A DNA stretch of 40,432 nucleotides, taken from assembly GCA_017694655.1 (NCBI GenBank), contig JADIMQ010000117.1, positions 1-40,432 of the forward strand, given 5' to 3'. Position numbers and translations under genes: made by a program. Below are positions 17,309-26,194 of the stretch, in pieces (position 1 is the stretch's first letter; every line of letters begins with the position of its first letter). The DNA is from Candidatus Cryptobacteroides merdigallinarum (GTDB lineage Bacteria; Bacteroidota; Bacteroidia; Bacteroidales; UBA932). The notes under the pieces are model-generated. The model was not told the origin of the DNA. It saw only the letters and a list, made by a program, of their open reading frames with translations, and made no database searches.

Positions 17309-17564
17309 GACGAATTTATGCTGTTCAGGACTAAGGAATTCGTCAAACAGTCGTTATGGATTTCTTCGAAATCCAATTATCTTAAACCCCAGTCGCTGTG
17401 GCGACAGCCCCTTTTCAAGGGGCGCCCCCAACTCTGCTCGCTTTCGAATGTCCACCGGACATTCTCATGAACCGCTCACGACCTCGCTGGGGGCCCGTCG
17501 CAGGACTTCCGTCCTGTTCCTTAACGGAAGTTCGATGATTTTCAATAAATTAAAATCCATCGAA
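17309..17564. repeat. Array of about nine consecutive hairpins in a gene-free region
   Basis: Within 256 bases there are many exact inverted repeats: 17309-17344 (8-bp stem), 17358-17374 (7), 17392-17405 (5), 17407-17423 (7), 17446-17464 (8) enclosed by an outer stem 17424-17430/17488-17494 (7), 17501-17516 (6) overlapping 17506-17530 (7), and 17531-17564 (12 with a bulge). Several have three-base loops. It lies between convergent genes uxuA and the RloB-like gene. I see no open frame with coding character here. Confidence 0.6.
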
Positions 17565-17574
17565 CTCGCGTTGC

Positions 17575-18240
17575 TTACAGCCCAGTTTCCCGGACTGCAG
17601 CATCAATATTCAATCCGAAGAGCAATTTATGCATACTGCAGAAGCCTTTCTCCAGATTCTCATAATCGAATTCTCCTGTAGCCTTGCTGTTTGCTATTGC
17701 TGTCGCCAAATATGGTTTCAACCGTTTGTATATATCATTGCCTTCCTGGGTAAAATACTTCCTGGTTTTTGAATAGTCTTTAAGCAAATCATATTTATGA
17801 AGTTGCTCAATGACATCAGCCCCGGTTTCATAATACCTTGAAGTCTTCAGGACATGCAAAAGCACCCAGAATTCAAAGCATGGTGTATTGGCGATGAATA
17901 TGGCATTGTCTGGAAGAGCGGAGACACATTCCTTCAGGACAACTTTAGGAGATTTGCTCCTGTCGCCAGTGAATGTCCTGTTCGTCCTTATGATTGTATC
18001 CGTATCTATTATCCAGAATACAGCGGTGTAGGATTCCGCCAATGTCTGAACTTGTTTAAACTGTTCTTCCAATGTTTTCTTTTGAGGAAGTTCCGGTCTG
18101 ATTGATATGTTTTTCATTGACGGCTCATTCCGTTTAAGCATATTCAGATACCATATTTCAGTCTCGCCATCCACTACACAGGCAAAAGAATTACGGAGTC
18201 TCTGGCCGTTTTGTTGTCTGTTATTCGTTCCCATCGTCAT
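17575..18240 (-). CDS. RloB-like TOPRIM protein, probable abortive-infection effector (AbiLii-like)
   Basis: A 221-residue RloB-family protein. The family pattern is seen in order: CVVDGETEIWYL (residues 21-32, Glu26 in the CEGxTE position), VFWIIDTDT (Asp79 and Asp81, the DxD metal motif of a TOPRIM-like fold), IANTPCFEFWVLLHV (117-130, the SNPCFExWLLLH block) and a C-terminal YENLEKGF helix. RloB proteins pair with AAA15-type ATPases in RloAB and AbiL abortive phage-defence systems, where they are suspected nucleases. The start overlaps the ATPase gene by 20 bases, so the pair is translationally coupled. GC is much lower than in the flanking genes, which suggests acquisition. The exact target is unknown. 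Confidence 0.82.
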   Translation of the reverse strand: MTMGTNNRQQNGQRLRNSFACVVDGETEIWYLNMLKRNEPSMKNISIRPELPQKKTLEEQFKQVQTLAESYTAVFWIIDTDTIIRTNRTFTGDRSKSPKVVLKECVSALPDNAIFIANTPCFEFWVLLHVLKTSRYYETGADVIEQLHKYDLLKDYSKTRKYFTQEGNDIYKRLKPYLATAIANSKATGEFDYENLEKGFCSMHKLLFGLNIDAAVRETGL

Positions 18241-19531
18241 TTATGTCAAGATAATAATCGCCCAAATTAGGTAATGCGCCAAGTCTTCCTGCATTGTATG
18301 CGTTCAGTATATTGCTAGTATTTCGTATAACAGACGAATCAAAATCCGATAATTTGTACAATGTAGTTGCGCAGGCATCATCCTTTTCAGTAAAAAAAAT
18401 CATGTCGTTCCTGAATATATCCTTATTGTTCAGGAACTCCCTGTCATGGGTAGTCGCTACGAGCTGGGAATTTTTTGTATTGACACAGAATGTCAGAAGA
18501 AAATGCTTCGCCAGTTCCGGATGTAGGGAAGATTCCAGTTCATCCAGACAGAAGCAGCAGGAATTCTTTATCATAAGATACAGGATTCCTGCAAGACCGA
18601 AGTAACGCTGGGTTCCCAGAGACTCATACTTGAATTTTATGTCTGAAAAATGTTCCCCATCTTTATTGTCATGCCGGAAGCGGAGATTGTATATATCGAA
18701 ACCGACCGAACCATCTTGTATTTTTGCCCTGAAAATTTCATCATCTTCAAAATATCGCGATGAGTTATAGCCCATAGTTTCGCTTCGTTTTTTTATTTGA
18801 ATATCAGAAATATTCAAATCCGCTTTCATCAAAATGGGTATTATCCCTTTGCTGTCAATATTGCCATTATCAATATTTTCCAAAATGAAACCTGTCAAAT
18901 CCAGTGAAGGTCTTATGATTGAATTCAAATACCGGCTGAACCAGTCTGAAACTTCTTTCAGGCAAGGTTGCTCCATATTGGTTTTCAGGAAGCCCGCTAT
19001 GACAGTTTCATTCCATAGGGTATTCTTTGCCAGTACGACAATATCATACTTGTCTTTTAATTTTGAAAATGTACCCCAATGAATATCTGAAACCTGATTG
19101 ACAGCATCTGTCTTCCTTTTATAGACTAATTTTCCATTTTTCCTTGTCTTCAGGACTTCACTTAATATATATTGATCATTCAGGATAAGCTGGTAATAAT
19201 ATGTCTGATCATTTTGTATGAAATTGATTTCAAACACAGTATCTTTCCCTCGTGAAGAATTATTCATAAGAAACGGCACTCTGGCGAGAGATGTATTTTT
19301 TGAATTTTTAGGATCAATTACTATTGACCTGAAGAAATCCATGGCATTGAGTATTGTCGTCTTCCCTGACGCATTGGCACCGAAAATCAATCCTGCCTTA
19401 AGGATTCTTTTCCCGGCAACCTCTGTCACATAATAATCTTCTAGATGCCGGATATTGTCATCAGCGAGAAATGACAATGTCTGCCGATCTCTTATTGAGA
19501 AAAAATTTTCTACCGAAAAATCTATTATCAT
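18221..19531 (-). CDS. AAA15/ABC-type ATPase of an RloAB/AbiL-like defence pair (AbiLi-like)
   Basis: A 436-residue SMC/OLD-like ATPase. It starts MIIDFSVENFFSIRD, the usual N-terminus of this group. Walker A is GANASGKTT (51-59), the ABC signature is ESLGTQRY (303-310), Walker B is CCFCLDELESSLHP (325-338), and the switch histidine lies in ATTHDREFL (359-367). The C-terminus has AYNAGRLGALPNLGDYY, common in RloA/AbiLi-type partners of RloB proteins. It would sense phage or gate the RloB protein by ATP hydrolysis; this is inference from related systems. It is first in a two-gene operon with its own promoter, in a low-GC island. Confidence 0.85.
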   Translation of the reverse strand: MIIDFSVENFFSIRDRQTLSFLADDNIRHLEDYYVTEVAGKRILKAGLIFGANASGKTTILNAMDFFRSIVIDPKNSKNTSLARVPFLMNNSSRGKDTVFEINFIQNDQTYYYQLILNDQYILSEVLKTRKNGKLVYKRKTDAVNQVSDIHWGTFSKLKDKYDIVVLAKNTLWNETVIAGFLKTNMEQPCLKEVSDWFSRYLNSIIRPSLDLTGFILENIDNGNIDSKGIIPILMKADLNISDIQIKKRSETMGYNSSRYFEDDEIFRAKIQDGSVGFDIYNLRFRHDNKDGEHFSDIKFKYESLGTQRYFGLAGILYLMIKNSCCFCLDELESSLHPELAKHFLLTFCVNTKNSQLVATTHDREFLNNKDIFRNDMIFFTEKDDACATTLYKLSDFDSSVIRNTSNILNAYNAGRLGALPNLGDYYLDINDDGNE

Positions 19532-19554
19532 GATCTATATTTGTAAGTTATTTG

Positions 19555-19585
19555 CAAATATAGTGGTTTATGCCAGCTTTTTCAA
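19555..19585 (-). promoter_or_regulatory. Promoter of the ATPase-RloB operon
   Basis: On the - strand TATATTTG (19562 down to 19555) and TTG (19585 down to 19583) are 20 bp apart, an exact Bacteroidota -7/-33 pair. The ATPase start codon lies 23 bases further on, so the leader is short. Confidence 0.65.
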
Positions 19586-19732
19586 TATAAATATTTATAA
19601 ATATGCCATTTATTGACAAATCTTGAGGTGCAGAATAAATCGGCAAATGGGATTGGATTTAGTATGGAATCAGATATCGGTATGTTCCGATTGTTATCAG
19701 CAGTGTATAGAAAGAATCATTATAATATAGGT

Positions 19733-19951
19733 TTATATAAGAGAGAAGACACTCACCTTCCCTTGATGAACATCAAATCCATTGTCAATAGCATATAATG
19801 TTGTCTTTGCTTTTTCGTCGGACAACCCGGTGTTTTTCATAAGGTTGAAGATTATACTCTTCAAAAACTCAATCACGCTGCGCCTCGGCATAGCCAGAAT
19901 GAATTCTGTCTCTGCTCTCGGCTTGCAGTTTATTTTATACTTCGTATACAA
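19733..19951 (-). CDS. Doubtful small open frame upstream of the defence pair
   Basis: A 72-codon frame with believable composition (FLKSIIFNLMKNTGLSDEKA, then KTTLYAIDNGFDVHQGKV) in the same low-GC island and on the same strand as the ATPase-RloB genes. I recognise no family, see no clear promoter or ribosome site, and an overlapping frame on the + strand (19782-20027) is of similar length. It could be a gene fragment or chance. Confidence 0.2.
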   Translation of the reverse strand: MYTKYKINCKPRAETEFILAMPRRSVIEFLKSIIFNLMKNTGLSDEKAKTTLYAIDNGFDVHQGKVSVFSLI

Positions 19952-20053
19952 TATGGGGGATATTACTTTATGCGTATGGGGGCCGTGTCAATTCCGGACG
20001 GGAAATTTCCGCAAAATCAAAACATAATCTGAAGTACTTTCTGAAAAAATTCC

Positions 20054-20061
20054 TATTTTTG
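20054..20061 (+). promoter_or_regulatory. Possible -7 box of recJ
   Basis: TATTTTTG matches TAnnTTTG but no TTG lies at the proper -33 distance. It is only 6 bases before ATG 20068, so, if used, the transcript would be nearly leaderless or translation would begin at ATG 20092. Confidence 0.35.
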
Positions 20062-20067
20062 TTTGAT

Positions 20068-21816
20068 ATGGTCAAGGAAAGGAAATGGATAATGAAAGAG
20101 ACGGCGGACGCGGAGACCGTCTCCCGGCTCACGTCGGAGCTGGGAATAGATTCCGTCCTGGCCGGACTCCTCGTTCAGCGAGGCATAAGGAGCTTTGCGG
20201 AGGCACGGGCATTCTTCAGGCCTGACCTCGGGGACCTCCATGACCCGTTCCTGATGAAAGACATGGACAAGGCGGTGGAGCGTATCCGCAGGGCGGTGGA
20301 GGAAGGCACCCCCATCCTTGTCTACGGGGACTACGATGTCGACGGCACAACGGCTGTCTCCCTTGTCTATTCCTTCCTGAAGAAGATAACCCCTGGTGTA
20401 GACTTCTATATCCCGGACAGGTACGATGAAGGTTACGGAGTGTCCTTCAAGGGCATAGACTGGGCCGCGGAGCACGGGTTCGGCCTCATCATAACCCTCG
20501 ACTGCGGCATAAAGGCCAACGACAAGGTCCTGTATGCGGCGGAAAAGGGGGTGGACATGATAATCTGCGACCATCATCTCCCGGAGGACGAGCTGCCCCG
20601 GGCGGTGGCTGTCCTGGACCCCAAGAGGGCGGACTGTTCCTATCCTTTCGACGACCTTTCCGGCTGCGGCGTGGGCTTCAAGCTGGTGCAGGCCTATTCG
20701 TCGAGATACGGGATCCCATTCTCCAGCCTGGTTTCCCTCCTGGACCTGCTTGTCATAAGCATAGCCGCCGACCTGGTGTCCGTGACGGGGGAGAACAGGA
20801 TACTGGCACACTACGGGCTGAAGCAGCTCAACGAGAATCCCCGCACCGGCATATATGCAATGATCCGCCTTTCCGGGCTCGAGCCGGGACATGTAACCAT
20901 AGACGACATTGTATTCAAGATAGGTCCGAGGATAAACGCCGCAGGAAGGATGGAGTCCGGCAGGGTGGCCGTGGAGCTCCTTACCGCCACCGGCGAGGCC
21001 GAGGCTGAACGTATCGGCTCCGAGATTAACAAATACAACAACGAGCGCAAGAGCATTGACCGGGAGATAACCCAGGAGGCCCTCGAGATGGTCCAGTCCG
21101 GGGCCTGCCTCTCTTCAGGCAACGCCACCATAGTCTACAATCCCTCATGGCACAAGGGTGTCGTGGGTATCGTGGCCTCCCGCCTTGTAGAGGCCTTCTA
21201 CAAGCCTACCATAGTCTTTTCCAAGTCCCAGGTGAACGGCCTTGTGACCGGTTCGGCCAGGAGTGTACACGGTTTTGACCTCTACGATGCCATCGAGAGC
21301 TGTTCCGACCTTCTCGAGAATTTTGGCGGCCATCTCTATGCCGCAGGACTCACCCTCAAGGAGGAAAACCTTCCTGCCTTCTGCCGCCGCATAGAAGACT
21401 TTATCGGCAAAAACATAACCCCCCAGATGCTGACTCCCGTAATTTACGTGGATTCAGCCCTCAATTTCGACCGTATTACCCCTAAGTTCGTAAGGATCCT
21501 GAAGCAGTTCCAGCCTTTCGGTCCCGGCAACACCGCTCCCGTCTTCCTTACCGAAAACGTCTACGACAACGGCAACGGCCGCCGTGTAGGTGCCGATGCC
21601 GGCCATCTCAAGCTCGAGCTTATCCAGGAATCCCAGCCCTACCGTCACATTTCCGCCATCGCTTTCAACAAAGCTTCCCATTTCGACCACATCAAGAACG
21701 GCAATCCCTTCGACATCTGCTATTCCATTGTCGAAAATTATTACAGGGGGATTGCTAATGTGCAGTTGAGGATAAGGGATATTCATGATAGGGACGACTT
21801 CATATCCGGTTTGTGA
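20068..21816 (+). CDS. recJ: Single-stranded-DNA-specific 5'-3' exonuclease RecJ
   Basis: A 582-residue DHH-family exonuclease that degrades single-stranded DNA 5' to 3' in recombination and mismatch or base repair. Catalytic motifs are seen in order: GDYDVDGTTA (87-96, Asp88/90/92), LDCGIKAND (144-152), CDHHLP (167-172, the DHH triad), INAAGRM, and the DHHA1 block GGHLYAAGLTL near 430. Start 20068 is chosen because MVKERKWIMKE fits the lysine/tryptophan-bearing N-terminus of RecJ homologues; 20092 is possible. It converges with aroK, with a branched palindromic region between them. Confidence 0.95.
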   Translation: MVKERKWIMKETADAETVSRLTSELGIDSVLAGLLVQRGIRSFAEARAFFRPDLGDLHDPFLMKDMDKAVERIRRAVEEGTPILVYGDYDVDGTTAVSLVYSFLKKITPGVDFYIPDRYDEGYGVSFKGIDWAAEHGFGLIITLDCGIKANDKVLYAAEKGVDMIICDHHLPEDELPRAVAVLDPKRADCSYPFDDLSGCGVGFKLVQAYSSRYGIPFSSLVSLLDLLVISIAADLVSVTGENRILAHYGLKQLNENPRTGIYAMIRLSGLEPGHVTIDDIVFKIGPRINAAGRMESGRVAVELLTATGEAEAERIGSEINKYNNERKSIDREITQEALEMVQSGACLSSGNATIVYNPSWHKGVVGIVASRLVEAFYKPTIVFSKSQVNGLVTGSARSVHGFDLYDAIESCSDLLENFGGHLYAAGLTLKEENLPAFCRRIEDFIGKNITPQMLTPVIYVDSALNFDRITPKFVRILKQFQPFGPGNTAPVFLTENVYDNGNGRRVGADAGHLKLELIQESQPYRHISAIAFNKASHFDHIKNGNPFDICYSIVENYYRGIANVQLRIRDIHDRDDFISGL

Positions 21817-21823
21817 GAACGGG

Positions 21824-21912
21824 CGGACTGCGGCGTTGCACTTCGGACTCGAAGTTCCTCACATACTTCAAGTATGCTGCGATGTTCTGCCAGGGATTCG
21901 CCCTGCAGTCCG
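21824..21912. terminator. Branched palindromic region between recJ and aroK
   Basis: An outer stem (CGGACTGC 21824-21831 with GCAGTCCG 21905-21912) encloses three inner hairpins: ACTTCG/CGAAGT (21840-21855), CATACTT/AAGTATG (21862-21876, one-base loop) and CAGGG/CCCTG (21891-21905, sharing one base with the outer stem). It lies between convergent genes and should act as a shared 3'-end structure. The design resembles the array at 17309-17564. Confidence 0.6.
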
Positions 21913-21918
21913 GGCTGG

Positions 21919-22509
21919 CTATGGGGTGATGAGGGGGGAGGCGAGGATTTCGGAGGCGACATCGTCGAAGGACTTGCCGTCGATGTCGATGACAATGGTG
22001 GCGGTGTCCTCGTAGATACGGCTGCGGCGGGACATCAGCTCCTCAATGCGGGAACGCAGCTCACCGGTACTCCCGGGACTGGCAAGCATCGGACGGGACG
22101 CGAAATCATCCTGGAGATTCTTCACAAGGGTGCCGATACCGGCCCGGAGATAGATACACACGGACTTCTCCTTCACGAGAGCTGCACACTCCGGAGACGT
22201 GACAGTGCCGCCGCCCAGCGAGATCAGGTGCACACCGCCGGCCTCCTGCTTCACTTCCTTTCCCTTGACGGGACATCCCGCTGCCACGGCCGCTCTGCCG
22301 CCCAGCAGCTCTTCCAGGGCCTCCCTCTCCATCCTCCGGAACGAGGCTTCCCCCTCCGAGGCGAAGATTTCCGGGATCTTCCTCCCGCTTTTTTCCTCTA
22401 TGTACCTGTCAAGGTCCGTCAGCCTGCAGGAAAGCCGGGACGCAAGCCTTTCGCCCACGCTGCTTTTTCCGCAGCCCATGAACCCGTTGATAGTTATGTA
22501 CCTGTACAT
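21919..22509 (-). CDS. aroK: Shikimate kinase
   Basis: A 196-residue P-loop kinase that phosphorylates shikimate at the 3-OH in aromatic amino-acid synthesis. Motifs are Walker A GFMGCGKSS (9-17), shikimate-binding DLDRYIEEKSG (32-42, Asp34), FRRMERE (58-64), and SLGGGTV (97-103). It is about 20 residues longer than usual because of an insertion near 71-93 (AAVAAGCPVKGKEVKQEAGG) before the GGG motif. It is the last gene of the - strand cluster, 28 nt after parC. Confidence 0.93.
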   Translation of the reverse strand: MYRYITINGFMGCGKSSVGERLASRLSCRLTDLDRYIEEKSGRKIPEIFASEGEASFRRMEREALEELLGGRAAVAAGCPVKGKEVKQEAGGVHLISLGGGTVTSPECAALVKEKSVCIYLRAGIGTLVKNLQDDFASRPMLASPGSTGELRSRIEELMSRRSRIYEDTATIVIDIDGKSFDDVASEILASPLITP

Positions 22510-22537
22510 TACGGAACCTCCCTTATCCTTGCATGGT

Positions 22538-25231
22538 TCAGAACAGGGTCAGGTCGCTGCCTCCGGACATCTCCTCCGCGTCGCCGGCCTCGCCCTGGCT
22601 CCCGGCTTCCTCCGCCTCCGCAGCCTGCAGGGCCATCTGCTCCTCCATGTCATCTTCTGGCTTGTGCAGAGGCTCCGTGAACCTCGCCTCCTTGACGTCG
22701 TACGGGCTCACCTTCTTGCCCTTGGCCTGGATTCCCTTCTTTGCTATGAATTCTTCGGCATCTATCAGTTCCTGGGCCCTGTGCTCGTACTTCCCGCCGA
22801 AGGTGAGTTCTATCTGCGGATGCCTGTCCTGGCTTATCTCGACCAGGTACGAGCCTTTCCCCGAGGATATGAAGGAAACCGGGGTGTTGTCGCTCAAGTC
22901 AAAAGAGAACCTCTTGACATAGAAGCATTTCTGCTGTCCGTCGAAATAGATGGCCGTGAACGTCTTGCCCGGGGTAAGCTTCTCGAGGAGGACAATCTCT
23001 CCCTGGTAGCGGTTGCTCAGGTCGTAGGAGGTCGTGTAGTAGGTCCCGTCCTTGAACACGGCCAGGATATGGTCGTCCCCGGTGAACTGGCCAAGATATT
23101 TCCCGCGGGAATCCTCGTTCAGCCTGTTTATGTCCTCGTCGAACCAGAGGTCCTTCCCGCCTATGGTGGATATCCCCTTGGACTTCAGCAGTATCCTCTG
23201 TATCGGGTTCTTGGCGGCAAGGTTCCCCCTGGCCGCCCTGCCCTTGATGGCGAGCGTGGCGAAATCGTATTCGTCGACAAGCTTCTTCAGCTTGGGCCGC
23301 GGCCTGAAATAAATCTTCACTGTCTCGGCCTCGCCGTTGCGGTTGGCGCTGAACCAGAGTATCCGGGAGCCCGGCGTGCCCTGGGTAATGTCGTATTCCT
23401 TGTCGCGGGTGATGCTCGTCACGGCGAATCTCTTGGCGTAGGCGAGCCCTCCTTTCCCGTCCCTGTAGATGACGTTGTATATGGTCCTCTCGTCATTCCT
23501 GTCGAACAGGCCCACGTACAGGATATCCTGCCCGAAGAACGCCTTGTCGCTGACTTTCGTCACTACGTATTTGCCGTCCTTGCGTATGACTATTATCTCG
23601 GAAAGGTCGGAGCAGTCGCAGACATATTCGGCGTTGTCCTCCTTCTTCAGCCCTATGCCGACGAAGCCCTCGGCCTTGTTCACATAGAGCTTGGCGTTGT
23701 TGTTCACAACCCTTGTGGCGGTTATGGTCTCGAAGCTGGTGATTTCGGTAAGCCTCGGCCACTCCTTGCCGTATTTCCTCTTGAGGGCCTGGAAATAGCG
23801 TATGGTGAACTCGTCGAGGTGGGCAAGATGGTTCCTTACCTCCCCGATTTCCTCCTCAATGCCTTTCAGCTTCTCGTCCAGGGCCTTTATGTCGAACTTC
23901 GAGATTTTCCGGATAGGTTTCTCCACGAGCTTCAGGATATCCTCCATGGTGATGTCGCGCAGCACCTGGGACTGGTATTTCTTCATCTCGGCGAAGGTCT
24001 CGTCGAGCTGCTCCTCCCAGCTGCGGGAATCCTTCTTCTCGAGGATCCTGTATATCTCGTTCTCGAAATATATCCTTTCAAGGGAGCCGTAGTGCCACTC
24101 GTCGTTTAGCTCGCCGAGCCTTATCCCGAGCTCCTTCCCGAGGAGTTCCCTGGTGTGCAGGGTATTGTACCTGAGCACTTCCTCCACATCCATGAACTGG
24201 GGCTTGTTGTCCACAATGACGCAGGTGTTCGGGGAGATGGATATCTCGCAGTCGGTAAACGCGTAAAGGGCGTCTATGGTCTTGTCCGGGGACACGTCGT
24301 TGGGCAGATGGATGACGATATTGGCCTGGGTAGTCGTGAGGTCATCAATCTTCCTTATCTTTATCTTGCCGTTGTCCTTGGCCTTCAGTATGGATTCTAT
24401 GATGATGTGGGTGGTCTTCCCGTAGGGGATTTCGGTGATGGCGATGGTGTTCTTGTCGATTTTCCCGATCCTGGCGCGCACCTTCACCACCCCGCCGCGC
24501 CTGCCCTTGTTGTATCTGGAGCAGTCGGCGAAGCCTCCGGTAGGAAAGTCCGGGTAGAGCTCGAACTCCTCCCCCTTCAGGATGGCGACAGAGGCGTCGA
24601 GCAGCTCGTTGAAGTTATGCGGGAGTATCTTGGACGCCAGGCCCACCGCTATGCCCTCGGCACCTTGCGCAAGGAGGAGGGGAAACTTCACGGGAAGGTC
24701 TATCGGCTCCTGGTTCTTCCCGTCGTAGGAGTTCATCCATTCGGTGGTCTTCGGGTTGAAGAGCACTTCCTTGGCGAACTTGGTCAGGCGGCCCTCGATG
24801 TACCTTCCGGCGGCGTTGGAGTCACCTGTGATGACATTCCCCCAGTTACCCTGGCAGTCTATCAGGAGCTTCTTCTGCCCAATCTGGACCAGGGCACCGA
24901 GGATTGACGAGTCTCCGTGCGGGTGCAGCTTCATGGCTTCTCCGACGATGGTGGCTACCTTCGTGTAGGTGCCGTCGTCGATCTTGAACATGGTGTGCAG
25001 GACCCTTCTCTGTACCGGCTTCAGCCCGTCGTCTATGTGGGGGACAGCCCTCTGGAGTATGACGTACGAGGAATAGTCGAGGAACCATTCCTTGAACATC
25101 CCTGACAGCCGGTATTTCCGGCTGCTCTCGTTCAGCAGCCTGTCGTATTTCCCTGACGACTCCCCGTCCCCTGCGATCTCCTGCTCAAGCTCGTCGTCCA
25201 TTTCTTCAGTCCTGTTGTCCACTTCATCCAT
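22538..25231 (-). CDS. parC: DNA topoisomerase IV subunit A
   Basis: An 897-residue type IIA topoisomerase A subunit that cuts and rejoins DNA to unlink daughter chromosomes, working with ParE (not in the window). It shows the winged-helix breakage domain with quinolone-region HPHGDSSILGALV (103-115), catalytic Tyr144 in AGRYIEGRLT, and a C-terminal beta-pinwheel from about 520. The pattern FFGQDILYVGLFDRND and the rather degenerate C-terminal repeats fit the Bacteroidota ParC branch better than GyrA, which would show repeated GxxGK/R-type blades and a GyrA-box. The acidic tail (AEEAGSQGEAGDAEE) is low complexity. The gene sits between era and aroK. Confidence 0.9.
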   Translation of the reverse strand: MDEVDNRTEEMDDELEQEIAGDGESSGKYDRLLNESSRKYRLSGMFKEWFLDYSSYVILQRAVPHIDDGLKPVQRRVLHTMFKIDDGTYTKVATIVGEAMKLHPHGDSSILGALVQIGQKKLLIDCQGNWGNVITGDSNAAGRYIEGRLTKFAKEVLFNPKTTEWMNSYDGKNQEPIDLPVKFPLLLAQGAEGIAVGLASKILPHNFNELLDASVAILKGEEFELYPDFPTGGFADCSRYNKGRRGGVVKVRARIGKIDKNTIAITEIPYGKTTHIIIESILKAKDNGKIKIRKIDDLTTTQANIVIHLPNDVSPDKTIDALYAFTDCEISISPNTCVIVDNKPQFMDVEEVLRYNTLHTRELLGKELGIRLGELNDEWHYGSLERIYFENEIYRILEKKDSRSWEEQLDETFAEMKKYQSQVLRDITMEDILKLVEKPIRKISKFDIKALDEKLKGIEEEIGEVRNHLAHLDEFTIRYFQALKRKYGKEWPRLTEITSFETITATRVVNNNAKLYVNKAEGFVGIGLKKEDNAEYVCDCSDLSEIIVIRKDGKYVVTKVSDKAFFGQDILYVGLFDRNDERTIYNVIYRDGKGGLAYAKRFAVTSITRDKEYDITQGTPGSRILWFSANRNGEAETVKIYFRPRPKLKKLVDEYDFATLAIKGRAARGNLAAKNPIQRILLKSKGISTIGGKDLWFDEDINRLNEDSRGKYLGQFTGDDHILAVFKDGTYYTTSYDLSNRYQGEIVLLEKLTPGKTFTAIYFDGQQKCFYVKRFSFDLSDNTPVSFISSGKGSYLVEISQDRHPQIELTFGGKYEHRAQELIDAEEFIAKKGIQAKGKKVSPYDVKEARFTEPLHKPEDDMEEQMALQAAEAEEAGSQGEAGDAEEMSGGSDLTLF

Positions 25232-25282
25232 AAAGTCTTGTGTTTGTTTTGATTAAAAACCTTTCCCGCGGACCGCGCACTA

Positions 25283-26185
25283 TCATGTCCCGGCCTCGTA
25301 GCCGAATTTCCTCAGCTCCCTCTTGTTCTCCCTCCAGTCCGGGTCCACCTTCACGAACAGGCTCAGGTACACCTTCTTCTGGAAGAAGTCCTCCATGTCT
25401 ATCCTCGCCTTGGTCCCGACCTTCTTCAGGGCCTGGCCTCCTTTCCCGATGACAATCCCTTTCTGGGATTCGCGCATCACGTAGATTACCGCACTTATGT
25501 CGTACCTGTCGGCCCCTTCCTTGAAGCTCTCGATTCCCACTTCGCAGCTGTAGGGTATCTCCTGGCTGTAGTAGAGGAAGATCTTCTCCCTTATTATCTC
25601 GGAGGCGAAGAATCTCATGCTCTTGTCTGTGAAGGTATCCTTGTCGAACCATGCAGGGGCGACAGGAAGGTTGCCGGTTATGGCCTCGAAGATGTTCTCG
25701 AGGTTGAACTTCTCCTTTGCAGAGGCCGGGAATATCATGGCCCCGGGAAGCTGCTCCTTCCACCACTGCATCAGCTTCATTACATGGTCCTGGGTGCTGA
25801 TGTCTATCTTGTTTATGACAAGGACCACCGGGCACTCGAGTTTCCTGAGCTTCCCGATGTACTCGGCGTTCTTGTCGCTTTTCTCGATGACGTCGGTCAC
25901 ATACAATATTATGTCCGCATCGCCGATGGCCGTATCCACGAAGTCCATCATGTTCCTCTGGAGCCGGTAGACAGGCTTCAGAATGCCCGGGGTGTCGGAA
26001 TATACTATCTGGTAGTCCTCCCCGTTGACAATCCCCATTATCCTGTGCCTCGTCGTCTGGGCCTTGGCCGTGACGATGGACAGCTTTTCGCCGACGAGGG
26101 CGTTCATAAGGGTCGACTTGCCGACATTCGGGTTGCCGATGATATTCACGAATCCGGAACGATGTGCTGTATGATGATCTGGCAT
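25283..26185 (-). CDS. era: GTPase Era
   Basis: A 300-residue GTPase that binds the 3' end of 16S rRNA in small-subunit assembly. G motifs: GNPNVGKS (17-24), TTRHR, DTPG (64-67), NKID (125-128), and SAKE. The C-terminal KH domain contains VIGKGGQALKKVGTKAR. The length is standard. It follows the pseudouridine synthase gene by 9 nt, so two ribosome-maturation genes are co-transcribed. Confidence 0.96.
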   Translation of the reverse strand: MPDHHTAHRSGFVNIIGNPNVGKSTLMNALVGEKLSIVTAKAQTTRHRIMGIVNGEDYQIVYSDTPGILKPVYRLQRNMMDFVDTAIGDADIILYVTDVIEKSDKNAEYIGKLRKLECPVVLVINKIDISTQDHVMKLMQWWKEQLPGAMIFPASAKEKFNLENIFEAITGNLPVAPAWFDKDTFTDKSMRFFASEIIREKIFLYYSQEIPYSCEVGIESFKEGADRYDISAVIYVMRESQKGIVIGKGGQALKKVGTKARIDMEDFFQKKVYLSLFVKVDPDWRENKRELRKFGYEAGT

Positions 26186-26194
26186 AATGCTATA

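Larger units (their letters stand above)
19532..20067. other. AT-rich spacer between the defence pair and recJ
   Basis: A 536-base stretch of low GC without a recognised gene. It holds the divergent promoter of the ATPase operon at its left end, one doubtful 72-codon frame (19733-19951, -), and a recJ promoter candidate at its right end. It may be the remnant edge of the acquired island. Confidence 0.5.

Noticed and set aside
17309..17564. CRISPR array
   Set aside because: The region has many hairpins but no regularly spaced identical repeats, and no cas genes are near.
22199..24109. 636-codon open frame on the + strand, opposite aroK and parC
   Set aside because: Both genes beneath it are well-recognised enzymes, and the antisense translation has no domains.
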